The translations under genes and the position numbers were made by a program. From contig KL571382.1 of the NCBI GenBank assembly GCA_000715855.1, positions 4,720-11,028 on the forward strand: 6,309 nucleotides of DNA, in the 5' to 3' direction. Position 1 is the stretch's first letter. The number at the start of each line of letters is the position of its first letter. The notes under the pieces are model-generated. The model worked only from the letters and a program-made list of their open reading frames with translations, did no database searches and was not told where the DNA came from. Shown here piece after piece: positions 1 through 6,309 of the stretch. The stretch is from Actinoplanes liguriensis. Its GTDB lineage: Bacteria; Actinomycetota; Actinomycetes; Mycobacteriales; Micromonosporaceae.

Positions 1-1121
1 GCGCGCAGCCGCTGGCCGTGACCATGAACGGTGGCGTCTGCCTGATCGTGGACGTGGACCGGACCCGGTTGCAGCGTCGCGTCGACACGCGTTACCTGGA
101 CGTGATCGCCGACGACCTGGACGACGCGATCGCTCAGGCGCTGCGCGCGAAGGCCGACCGCAAGGCGATCTCCATCGGTGTCGTCGGCAACGCCGCGCTC
201 GTCTTCCCGGAGCTGCTCACGCGCGGTGTCGAGATCGACATCGTGACCGACCAGACCAGTGCGCACGATCCGCTCTCCTACATCCCGGTCGGGGTGGAGG
301 TCTCGGACGCCGCCGCCTTCGCGAGGGACAAGCCGGAGGAGTTCACCGACCGCGCCCGGGCCAGCATGGCGAAGCAGGTCGCCGCGATGGTCGGCTTCAT
401 GGACGCCGGCGCCGAGGTGTTCGACTACGGCAACTCGATCCGCGGCGAGGCGCAGCTGGCCGGGTACAACCGGGCGTTCGAGTTCCCCGGGTTCGTGCCG
501 GCCTACATCCGGCCGCTCTTCGCCGAGGGCAAGGGCCCGTTCCGCTGGGCGGCGCTCTCCGGCGACCCGGCCGACATCGCCGCGACCGACCGCGCCGTGC
601 TCGACCTCTTCCCGGAGAACGAGCCGCTCGCGCGGTGGATCCGGCTGGCCGGTGAGCGGGTCGCGTTCCAGGGGCTGCCGGCGCGGATCTGCTGGCTCGG
701 CTACGGCGAGCGGGACAAGGCCGGTGTCCGCTTCAACGACATGGTGGCGCGCGGCGAGCTGAGCGCGCCGATCGTCATCGGGCGGGACCATCTCGACTCC
801 GGGTCGGTGGCCTCGCCGTACCGGGAGACCGAGGCGATGCTCGACGGCTCCGACGCGATCGCCGACTGGCCACTGCTGAACGCGCTGGTCAACACGTCCT
901 CCGGGGCGAGCTGGGTGTCGATCCACCACGGTGGCGGGGTGGGGATCGGGCGCAGCATCCACGCCGGTCAGGTCTGCGTCGCCGACGGGACCGCGCTGGC
1001 GGGGCAGAAGATCGAGCGGGTGCTGACCAATGACCCGGCGATGGGCGTGCTGCGTCACGTCGACGCCGGTTATGAGTCAGAGGCCGCTTCCGGCGTACGT
1101 GTTCCGATGCGCGATGAGTGA
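1..1121 (+). CDS. hutU: Urocanate hydratase (urocanase), 5'-truncated
   Basis: HutU hydrates urocanate to 4-imidazolone-5-propionate using tightly bound NAD+ (EC 4.2.1.49); it is the second step of histidine breakdown and cytosolic. The reading frame is open from the left edge (first whole codon at base 3) and ends with TGA at 1119-1121, giving 372 residues. The family is usually about 550 residues, so roughly 180 N-terminal residues lie upstream. The GTG at 18 is an internal valine, not the start: the residues before it (AQPLAV) already fit the family's conserved GAQPLA segment. The urocanase signature [16 protein letters not shown] is intact, with its active-site cysteine codon at 690-692. 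Other conserved blocks are [47 protein letters not shown] and the near-terminal [15 protein letters not shown]. The last 8 bases overlap the next gene. Nothing appears broken in the visible part, and the family assignment is close to certain. Confidence 0.97.
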   Translation, partial: AQPLAVTMNGGVCLIVDVDRTRLQRRVDTRYLDVIADDLDDAIAQALRAKADRKAISIGVVGNAALVFPELLTRGVEIDIVTDQTSAHDPLSYIPVGVEVSDAAAFARDKPEEFTDRARASMAKQVAAMVGFMDAGAEVFDYGNSIRGEAQLAGYNRAFEFPGFVPAYIRPLFAEGKGPFRWAALSGDPADIAATDRAVLDLFPENEPLARWIRLAGERVAFQGLPARICWLGYGERDKAGVRFNDMVARGELSAPIVIGRDHLDSGSVASPYRETEAMLDGSDAIADWPLLNALVNTSSGASWVSIHHGGGVGIGRSIHAGQVCVADGTALAGQKIERVLTNDPAMGVLRHVDAGYESEAASGVRVPMRDE

Positions 1122-2268
1122 CTTCGCGGCCCTGTGGGCGGAGATCGTGGCGGTCGGACGGGCCGCGGACGGCGGCTACCTCCGGTACGCCCTGACGCCG
1201 CCCGAGCTGACCCTGCGCGACTGGTTCCGGGCCCAGGCCGGCAAGCGCGGGATGACCGTGACCGAGGACGGCAACGGGAACCTGTTCGCCTGGTGCGGGG
1301 AGCCGTGGGCGCCGGGGACCGTGCTGACCGGCTCGCACTTCGACTCCGTGCCCGGCGGCGGGGGCTACGACGGGCCGCTCGGCATCGTCAGCGCCTTCCT
1401 CGCGCTGGACCGGCTGGAGTCGCCGCGGAACATCGCGATCGGGGCGTTCGTGGAGGAGGAGGGCGGGCGTTTCGGCGTGCCCTGCCTCGGCTCGCGGCTC
1501 ATGACCGGCGTGATCCCGCCGTCCAAGGCGGCCGCTTTGAAGGATCGTGACGGGATCACCTTCGGCGAGGCGCTGGGAGCTCTGCCCACCGGACAGATCG
1601 ACCAGATCTCCGGCCTGTCGGCATTTGTCGAGCTGCACATCGAGCAGGGCCGCGCGCTGGACGTCCCGGTGGGCGTGGGCAGCGCGATCTGGCCGCACGG
1701 GCGCTGGCGGATGGAGTTCGCCGGGGCCGGGGATCACGCCGGGACGACCCGGATGACCGATCGCCGGGATCCGATGCTGACCTTCGCGCACACCGTCCTC
1801 GCGGCGAACGAGGAGGCCCGGCTGATCGGGGCGCACGCCACCGTGGGACGGGTGGAGGCCGAGCCGAACGCGACCAACGCCATCCCGTCGATGGTCCGGG
1901 GCTGGCTGGACGCGCGGGCCGCGGACACCGGCACCCTGGATCGGCTGCTCGAGTCGGTGATCAAGCGGGCCACCGAGCGGGCCGGCCGGGACGGGACGGA
2001 GCTGTCCGTCGTCGCCGAGTCGGTCACCGACGAGGTCGCCTTCGACACCGAGCTGGCCCGGCGGTTGTCCGAGCTGCTCGGGGACGCGCCGATCCTGCCG
2101 ACGGGCGCCGGTCATGACGCCGGGGTGTTCTCTGCGCACGTGCCGACGGCCATGCTCTTCGTCCGGAACCCGACCGGGGTGTCGCACGCCCCCGCCGAGG
2201 GCGCCTCCGACGAGGACTGCGAGGCGGGCGTCGAGGCCCTCGCCCGCGTCCTGGAGTCCCTGACGTGA
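1114..2268 (+). CDS. M20-family metallo-amidohydrolase (allantoate/N-carbamoyl amino acid type), candidate N-formylglutamate deformylase
   Basis: This 384-residue protein ([11 protein letters not shown]...) belongs to the dinuclear-metal M20 amidohydrolases that include allantoate amidohydrolase and N-carbamoyl-L-amino acid hydrolase. Visible metal and catalytic positions are H75 in GSHFDSVP, D86 in YDGPLG, the E115-E116 pair in EEEGGRFG, H175 in VELHIEQG and H358 in GVSHAPAE. Other family marks are HAGTT (208-212), PNATNAIPS (251-259) and TGAGHDA (330-336), with a lid/dimerisation domain around 185-300. Length is near the family norm of about 400. ATG 1114 is chosen because MSDFAALW matches the usual beginning of relatives and overlaps the hutU stop by only 8 bases. 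In-frame ATGs at 1030 and 1072 would extend far into hutU. No convincing Shine-Dalgarno precedes 1114, so coupling to hutU is likely. Databases would probably call it allantoate amidohydrolase, but its place between hutU and hutF suggests it hydrolyses N-formylglutamate to glutamate and formate, replacing HutG. The family is secure; the substrate is inferred. Confidence 0.93.
   Translation: MSDFAALWAEIVAVGRAADGGYLRYALTPPELTLRDWFRAQAGKRGMTVTEDGNGNLFAWCGEPWAPGTVLTGSHFDSVPGGGGYDGPLGIVSAFLALDRLESPRNIAIGAFVEEEGGRFGVPCLGSRLMTGVIPPSKAAALKDRDGITFGEALGALPTGQIDQISGLSAFVELHIEQGRALDVPVGVGSAIWPHGRWRMEFAGAGDHAGTTRMTDRRDPMLTFAHTVLAANEEARLIGAHATVGRVEAEPNATNAIPSMVRGWLDARAADTGTLDRLLESVIKRATERAGRDGTELSVVAESVTDEVAFDTELARRLSELLGDAPILPTGAGHDAGVFSAHVPTAMLFVRNPTGVSHAPAEGASDEDCEAGVEALARVLESLT
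2253..2256 (+). promoter_or_regulatory. Ribosome binding site for hutF
   Basis: GGAG lies 8 bases before the GTG start at 2265, inside the last codons of the M20 gene. It supports the GTG as the true hutF start and allows independent as well as coupled initiation. Confidence 0.6.
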
Positions 2269-3605
2269 CCACCAGCCCCGCCCCCACCGCCGTGCGGGGT
2301 GACGTCAGCGTGTATCTCGCCGAGCACGCCTGGGTCGGCGGCCGGGTCGAGCGTGACGTCCGGATCGAGGTGGCCGGCGGAAGGATCTCCGCGATCACGA
2401 CGAGCTCCGCGGACCGATCCGGCACCCGGCTCGCCGGGCTGGTGCTGCCGGGCCTGGCCAACGCCCACTCGCACGCCTTCCACCGCGCGCTCCGCGGGCG
2501 GACCCACGCCGGCCGCGGCAGCTTCTGGACCTGGCGCGACCTGATGTACCAGGTGGCCGGCCGCCTCGACCCGGACACCTACTTCGCGCTGGCCAAGGCC
2601 GTTTACGGCGAGATGGCGCTGGCCGGGATCACCTGCGTCGGCGAGTTCCACTACCTGCACCACGGGCCGGACGGCACGCCCTACGCCGACCCGAACGCGA
2701 TGGGGCACGCCCTGACCGCGGCGGCCGCCGACGCCGGGATCCGGATCACGCTGCTCGACACCGTCTACCTGACCTCGGGCGTGGACGGGAAACCCCTCGA
2801 AGGCGTGCAGGTGCGCTTCGGCGACGGTGACTACGACGGCTGGGGCGCCCGCTTCGACCGGTTGCGCGGCGGCGAGCACGTGCGGATCGGGGCGGCCCTG
2901 CACTCGGTGCGAGCGGCCCCGCCGGACGGCATGGCGGCGTTCGCCGATCGGACCGATGGGCTGCCGGTCCACGTTCATCTCTCCGAGCAGCCCGCGGAGA
3001 ACGAGCAGTGTCAGGCCGTGCACGGCTGCTCCCCCACCGAGCTGCTCCACTCCAGGGGCGTCTGGCGTCCCACGACCACCGCGGTTCATGCGACCCACCT
3101 GTCCGAGAACGATCGCCGGTTGCTGGCCGGCCGGTACGTCTGCTTCTGCCCGACCACCGAGCGGGATCTGGCCGACGGCATCGGACCGGCGCGGGCGCTC
3201 GCCGACGGGGGCGCGACGCTCACCCTCGGCAGTGACAGCCACGCAGTGATCGACCTCTTCGAGGAGGCGCGCGGCGTCGAACTGGACGAGCGGCTCGCCA
3301 CCCGGCAGCGCGGGCACTTCGGCGCGGACGAGCTGATCGCGGCCGCGACCAAGGCCGGCCACGCGTCGCTGGGCTGGGCCGACGCCGGGGAGATCGCCGC
3401 CGGGCACCGGGCCGACCTGGTCGCGGTGTCGTTGTCCAGCGCCCGGACCGCGGGGATCGACCCGGCCGGGCTGGTCTTCGCGGCGACGGCGGCGGACGTG
3501 ACGGACGTGATCGTGGACGGGCGGCCGGTGGTCACCGGCGGACGGCACCGCACGATCGACGTGCCGGAAGCGCTTCGGAAGGCAATTGCGGCGGTGCTCC
3601 CATGA
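2265..3605 (+). CDS. hutF: Formimidoylglutamate deiminase
   Basis: HutF is a zinc-dependent amidohydrolase-superfamily enzyme that deiminates N-formimidoyl-L-glutamate to N-formyl-L-glutamate and ammonia (EC 3.5.3.13). It is 446 residues, close to the roughly 450 of characterised HutF. A small N-terminal beta domain (about 1-60) is followed by the TIM barrel. Metal ligands visible are H68 and H70 (NAHSHAFHR), H238 (VHVHLSEQ) and D324 (GSDSHA). E241 and H275 or H278 (AVHATHLS) are the probable catalytic pair. HutF-type substrate-site blocks are [10 protein letters not shown] (86-95), EFHYLHH (127-133) and LHSVRAAP (212-219), which set it apart from guanine or cytosine deaminases. Its GTG start shares bases with the upstream TGA in a 4-base GTGA overlap and has a GGAG in front. 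The 3' end overlaps hutI by ATGA. One oddity is H73, where I recall glutamine in the Pseudomonas enzyme. HutF in the operon means the formylglutamate route rather than direct formamide release by formiminoglutamase. Confidence 0.95.
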   Translation: MTTSPAPTAVRGDVSVYLAEHAWVGGRVERDVRIEVAGGRISAITTSSADRSGTRLAGLVLPGLANAHSHAFHRALRGRTHAGRGSFWTWRDLMYQVAGRLDPDTYFALAKAVYGEMALAGITCVGEFHYLHHGPDGTPYADPNAMGHALTAAAADAGIRITLLDTVYLTSGVDGKPLEGVQVRFGDGDYDGWGARFDRLRGGEHVRIGAALHSVRAAPPDGMAAFADRTDGLPVHVHLSEQPAENEQCQAVHGCSPTELLHSRGVWRPTTTAVHATHLSENDRRLLAGRYVCFCPTTERDLADGIGPARALADGGATLTLGSDSHAVIDLFEEARGVELDERLATRQRGHFGADELIAAATKAGHASLGWADAGEIAAGHRADLVAVSLSSARTAGIDPAGLVFAATAADVTDVIVDGRPVVTGGRHRTIDVPEALRKAIAAVLP

Positions 3606-4936
3606 GTTTGTTGATAACGAACATCGGCGAGCTGTTCACCAACGACTCGCACGGCCGGCATCTGCCGCACGACGCCGCGGTCGTGCTGGACGGCGAGAGG
3701 ATCGCCTGGGTCGGCTCGGCCGCCGAAGCACCGGCCGCCGACCAGCGGATCGACGCGGACGGCGCGGCCGTGCTGCCCGGTTTCGTGGACAGTCACGCGC
3801 ACCTGATGTTCGCCGGGGACCGGGCCGCCGAGTTCGGCGCCCGGATGGCCGGCGAGCCCTACACCGGCGGCGGGATCCGGACCACGGTCGGCGCCACCCG
3901 CGCGGCAACCGACGAGGAGCTGCGCCGGAACGCGCGCCGCCTGGTCGGGGAGGCGCTGCGGCAGGGCACGACGACGATCGAGATCAAATCCGGGTACGGC
4001 CTGAACGTCGCGGACGAGGCACGATCCCTGCGGATCGCGGCCGAACTGACGAGCGAGACGACCTTCCTCGGCGCGCACGTGGTGCCGGCCGAGTATCGGG
4101 ACCGGCCGGACGACTACGTCGGCCTGGTCTGCGGACCCATGCTGGCCCTGGCGGCGCCGCACGCCAAATGGGTGGACGCGTTCGTCGAGCGGGGTGCGTT
4201 CGACGAGAATCAGGCCCGCACGATCCTGCTGGCCGGCAAGGAGATGGGCCTCGGCGTGCGGGTGCACGGCAACCAGCTCGGCCCGGGGCCCGGCGTGCAA
4301 CTGGCCGTCGAGCTGGACGCGGCGAGCGTGGACCACTGCACCCACCTGAGCGACGCGGACGTGGACGCGCTCGCCTCCTCCCCGGTCGACTGCATGTGCC
4401 ACGACGGCTGGGACCGGACCGTCGCCACGCTGCTGCCGGGTGCGGAGTTCTCCACGCGCTCGCCTTACCCGGACGCGCGGCGGCTCATCGACGCCGGAGC
4501 GGTGGTGGCGCTGGCCACCGACTGCAACCCGGGATCGTCCTACACCTCGTCGATGGCGTTCTGCATCGCCCTCGCCGTGCGCGAGATGCGGATGACCCCG
4601 GCCGAAGCCGTCCGGGCGGCGACCCTGGGCGGCGCACGGGCGCTGCGGCGCGACGACCTCGGCGTGATCCGCCCCGGCGCGCGCGCCGACCTGCTGATCC
4701 TGGACGCGCCGTCGCACCTGCACCTCGCCTACCGCCCCGGCGTCCCCCTGATCCGTGACGTGATTCACCACGGCCGCCTGGTCACAGCCCGAGCCGCCGG
4801 CCCCACCGCAACCACGGGCCGCACCGCAACCACCGGCCCCGGCCGCCCCACCAGCGCCGCCGGAACAACCGGGCACGACCGCGACCGCCCCACCGGCGCC
4901 GCTGAAACCACCAAGCACGACGGAGTGCCGCAATGA
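3602..4936 (+). CDS. hutI: Imidazolonepropionase with repeat-built C-terminal tail
   Basis: HutI opens the ring of 4-imidazolone-5-propionate to give N-formimidoyl-L-glutamate (EC 3.5.2.7). It is a mononuclear-metal amidohydrolase of 444 residues; relatives are usually about 380-420. Visible family marks are H65 and H67 in [14 protein letters not shown]87 in [18 protein letters not shown] (126-134), GAHVVPAEY (157-165), H222 in RVHGNQLG, H245 in DHCTHL, and D307 in ATDCNPGSS. The typical enzyme has His-x-x-Glu at the third metal site; here it is H222-G-N-Q225, so a catalytic acid is replaced by glutamine. I recall similar HutI sequences in other actinomycetes, so this is probably lineage-specific rather than inactivating. 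The conserved fold ends near residue 397 ([12 protein letters not shown]). The last 47 residues are Thr/Gly/Pro/Ala-rich repeats without family counterpart, probably disordered. ATG 3602 overlaps hutF by ATGA and has no well-spaced Shine-Dalgarno; the TGA at 4934-4936 overlaps the hutH start. Confidence 0.95.
   Translation: MSLLITNIGELFTNDSHGRHLPHDAAVVLDGERIAWVGSAAEAPAADQRIDADGAAVLPGFVDSHAHLMFAGDRAAEFGARMAGEPYTGGGIRTTVGATRAATDEELRRNARRLVGEALRQGTTTIEIKSGYGLNVADEARSLRIAAELTSETTFLGAHVVPAEYRDRPDDYVGLVCGPMLALAAPHAKWVDAFVERGAFDENQARTILLAGKEMGLGVRVHGNQLGPGPGVQLAVELDAASVDHCTHLSDADVDALASSPVDCMCHDGWDRTVATLLPGAEFSTRSPYPDARRLIDAGAVVALATDCNPGSSYTSSMAFCIALAVREMRMTPAEAVRAATLGGARALRRDDLGVIRPGARADLLILDAPSHLHLAYRPGVPLIRDVIHHGRLVTARAAGPTATTGRTATTGPGRPTSAAGTTGHDRDRPTGAAETTKHDGVPQ
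4805..4840 (+). repeat. Two tandem 18-base units in the hutI 3' tail
   Basis: Units 4805-4822 and 4823-4840 match at 16 of 18 bases and encode TATTGR and TATTGP. They are in frame with hutI, immediately after its conserved fold ends. Replication slippage in C-rich DNA is the likely origin. Confidence 0.75.
4844..4927 (+). repeat. Two tandem 42-base units in the hutI 3' tail
   Basis: Units 4844-4885 and 4886-4927 match at 30 of their first 36 bases and then diverge. They encode [13 protein letters not shown] and [13 protein letters not shown], a 14-residue period that preserves the hutI frame. The second unit contains the GGAG that serves hutH, so the duplicated tract ends at the translation start of the next gene. 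Confidence 0.75.
4922..4925 (+). promoter_or_regulatory. Ribosome binding site for hutH
   Basis: GGAG lies 7 bases before ATG 4933, within the last codons of hutI. It fixes the hutH start at the ATGA overlap. Confidence 0.65.
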
Positions 4937-6309
4937 CCGTGATCGTTCAGCCCACCGGGATCGAGCCCGCCGACGTCCTCGCCGTCGCACGCGAGAATGC
5001 CAAGGTCGAGCTCTCCCCCGCCGCCGTCGAGGCGATGGCCACCAGCCGCGCCATCGTGGACGGCATCGAAGCCTCCGGCCGGCCCGTCTACGGCGTGTCG
5101 ACCGGCTTCGGCGCGCTCGCCAACACGTCGATCGAACCGGAACGCCGCGCCGAGCTGCAGCACGCGCTGATCCGCTCGCACGCCGCCGGGGTCGGCGCGC
5201 CGATGCCCCGCGAGGTGGTGCGGGCGATGATGCTGCTGCGGGTGCGCTCGCTCGCGATGGGCCGCTCCGGGGTGCGGCCGGTGCTCGCGCAGGGCCTGGT
5301 CGACCTGCTCAATCACGGCATCACCCCGTGGGTCCCGGAACACGGCTCGCTGGGCGCCTCCGGTGACCTGGCGCCCCTCGCCCACTGCGCGATCGTGCTG
5401 CTCGGCGAGGGCTGGGTGATGGGCAAGGACGGCGCCCGGATGGCCGCCGCCGAAGCCCTGCACGCGGCCGGCCTGCGCCCGCTGGAGCTGGCCGCCAAGG
5501 AGGGGCTGGCGCTGATCAACGGCACCGACGGGATGCTCGGCATGCTGCTGCTGTCCATCGCGGACGCGGCGCACCTGTTCACCATGGCGGACGTGACCGC
5601 CGCGCTGGCCACCGAGGCGATGCTCGGCTCGGAGCGGCCCTTCCTCCCCGAACTGCACGCGATCCGGCCGCACCCGGGACAGGCCGCCTCGGCCGCGAAC
5701 ATCCACCGGCTGCTGCAGGACTCCGCGATCATGGACTCGCACCGGGACGACCTGGCCCACGCGGTGCAGGACGCATATTCCATCCGGTGTGCGCCGCAGG
5801 TCGCCGGGGCGGCGCGGGACACGCTCGACTTCGTCCGCGTCACCGCCGCCCGGGAGCTCATCTCGGTCGTCGACAACCCGGTGGTGCTGCCGGACGGCCG
5901 GGTCGAGTCGACCGGCAACTTCCACGGCGCCCCGCTCGGTTTCGCCGCCGACTTCCTGGCGATCGCCGCGGCGGAGGTCGGCGCGATCGCCGAACGCCGG
6001 GTCGACCGTCTGCTGGACGTGACCCGCAGCCGTGAGCTGCCGCCCTTCCTCTCCCCCGACGCCGGGGTGAACTCGGGCCTGATGATCGCCCAATACACCG
6101 CGGCCGGCATCGTCGCCGAGAACCGCCGCCTGGCCGGCCCGGCCTCGGTCGACTCGCTGCCCACCAGCGGCATGCAGGAGGACCATGTCTCGATGGGCTG
6201 GGCCGCGACCAAGAAGCTCCGCACCGTCCTGGACAACCTCACCAGCCTCCTCGCCGTCGAGCTACTCGCCGCCGTGCGAGGCCTGCAACTGCGCGCCCCG
6301 ATGACGCCC
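4933..6309 (+). CDS. hutH: Histidine ammonia-lyase, 3'-truncated
   Basis: HutH removes ammonia from L-histidine to give trans-urocanate (EC 4.3.1.3), the entry step of the pathway, as a cytosolic homotetramer. The frame opens at ATG 4933 and runs without a stop to the right edge, giving 459 codons. The family is about 510 residues, so only the last 50 or so are missing. The Ala142-Ser143-Gly144 triad (in [14 protein letters not shown]), which cyclises into the MIO electrophile, is intact and falls at the same numbers as in the Pseudomonas putida enzyme. Other active-site residues seen are Y53 in YGVSTGFG, H83 in RSHAAG, N196 in LINGTDG, Q279/Y282/R285 in QDAYSIR, and E416 in GMQEDHVS. The His at 83 together with these residues argues for histidine rather than phenylalanine or tyrosine as substrate. 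The start shares ATGA with the hutI stop and has a good Shine-Dalgarno. Being last of the five visible genes, it depends on readthrough and coupling from hutI. Confidence 0.97.
   Translation, partial: MTVIVQPTGIEPADVLAVARENAKVELSPAAVEAMATSRAIVDGIEASGRPVYGVSTGFGALANTSIEPERRAELQHALIRSHAAGVGAPMPREVVRAMMLLRVRSLAMGRSGVRPVLAQGLVDLLNHGITPWVPEHGSLGASGDLAPLAHCAIVLLGEGWVMGKDGARMAAAEALHAAGLRPLELAAKEGLALINGTDGMLGMLLLSIADAAHLFTMADVTAALATEAMLGSERPFLPELHAIRPHPGQAASAANIHRLLQDSAIMDSHRDDLAHAVQDAYSIRCAPQVAGAARDTLDFVRVTAARELISVVDNPVVLPDGRVESTGNFHGAPLGFAADFLAIAAAEVGAIAERRVDRLLDVTRSRELPPFLSPDAGVNSGLMIAQYTAAGIVAENRRLAGPASVDSLPTSGMQEDHVSMGWAATKKLRTVLDNLTSLLAVELLAAVRGLQLRAPMTP

Noticed and set aside
18..20. GTG at 18 as the hutU start codon
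   Set aside because: The open frame continues to the left edge and the residues before it match urocanase. A start here would remove about a third of the enzyme, including part of the NAD+-binding region.
1030..1113. N-terminal extension of the M20 protein starting at ATG 1030 or 1072
   Set aside because: The extra residues resemble no M20 relative and would overlap the conserved hutU C-terminus by 50-90 bases. Neither ATG has a Shine-Dalgarno, and ATG 1114 gives the usual N-terminus.
889..2187. Minus-strand open frame of 432 codons opposite hutU and the M20 gene
   Set aside because: The translation is low-complexity Arg/Pro/Gly-rich and antisense to conserved protein; it also crosses the hutU/M20 boundary without any gene-like signal.
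3586..4758. Plus-strand open frame of 390 codons in another frame inside hutI
   Set aside because: Its translation is almost entirely Arg/Ala/Gly/Pro, and the overlapping hutI frame carries all the conserved motifs.
4805..4927. CRISPR-like or mobile-element repeat at the hutI/hutH junction
   Set aside because: There are only two copies of each unit, directly abutting, without spacers, inverted ends or target duplications. All are in frame with hutI, so slippage is the simpler explanation.
3086..4990. Long minus-strand open frame of 634 codons opposite hutF, hutI and the start of hutH
   Set aside because: It lies antisense to well-recognised enzymes. Its translation is Arg/Gly/Ala-rich with no recognisable domain, as expected of mirror frames in very GC-rich DNA.
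4765..6186. Minus-strand open frame of 473 codons opposite hutH
   Set aside because: It is the antisense shadow of an intact histidine ammonia-lyase and shows no family motif.

Overview
The window is a dense, single-strand block of a histidine utilisation (hut) operon from a high-GC Gram-positive bacterium. The very high GC content, strong G/C third-position bias, GTG start use, and protein sequences that read like actinomycete HutU/HutF/HutI/HutH all point to an actinobacterium. A family such as Micromonosporaceae or Streptomycetaceae is only a guess. There is no gene-free stretch: every base belongs to one of five co-directional plus-strand genes, and the first and last are cut by the window edges.

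Layout: the C-terminal two thirds of hutU (urocanase, 1-1121); an M20-family metallo-amidohydrolase of the allantoate/N-carbamoyl amino acid type (1114-2268); hutF (formimidoylglutamate deiminase, 2265-3605); hutI (imidazolonepropionase, 3602-4936); and hutH (histidine ammonia-lyase, 4933 to the right edge, lacking roughly the last 50 residues). Each gene overlaps the next, by 8, 4, 4 and 4 bases. This indicates one transcript with translational coupling, so no internal promoter or terminator is expected and none was recognised.

Together the genes encode the five-step route: histidine to urocanate (HutH), to imidazolonepropionate (HutU), to formimidoylglutamate (HutI), to N-formylglutamate plus ammonia (HutF), and finally to glutamate plus formate. 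The last step normally needs HutG, and no HutG-family gene is present in the window. The M20 enzyme sits directly upstream of hutF and overlaps both neighbours, so it is the best candidate for the missing N-formylglutamate deformylase. This is an inference from context, not a demonstrated activity.

Points worth a second look are the M20 enzyme in the HutG position, a His-Gly-Asn-Gln motif in HutI where a catalytic glutamate is expected, and a repeat-built, low-complexity C-terminal tail on HutI that fills the space to hutH and carries the hutH ribosome binding site. I found no RNA gene, mobile element, CRISPR array or clearly novel system. This is mainly a catabolic operon of recognisable enzymes.
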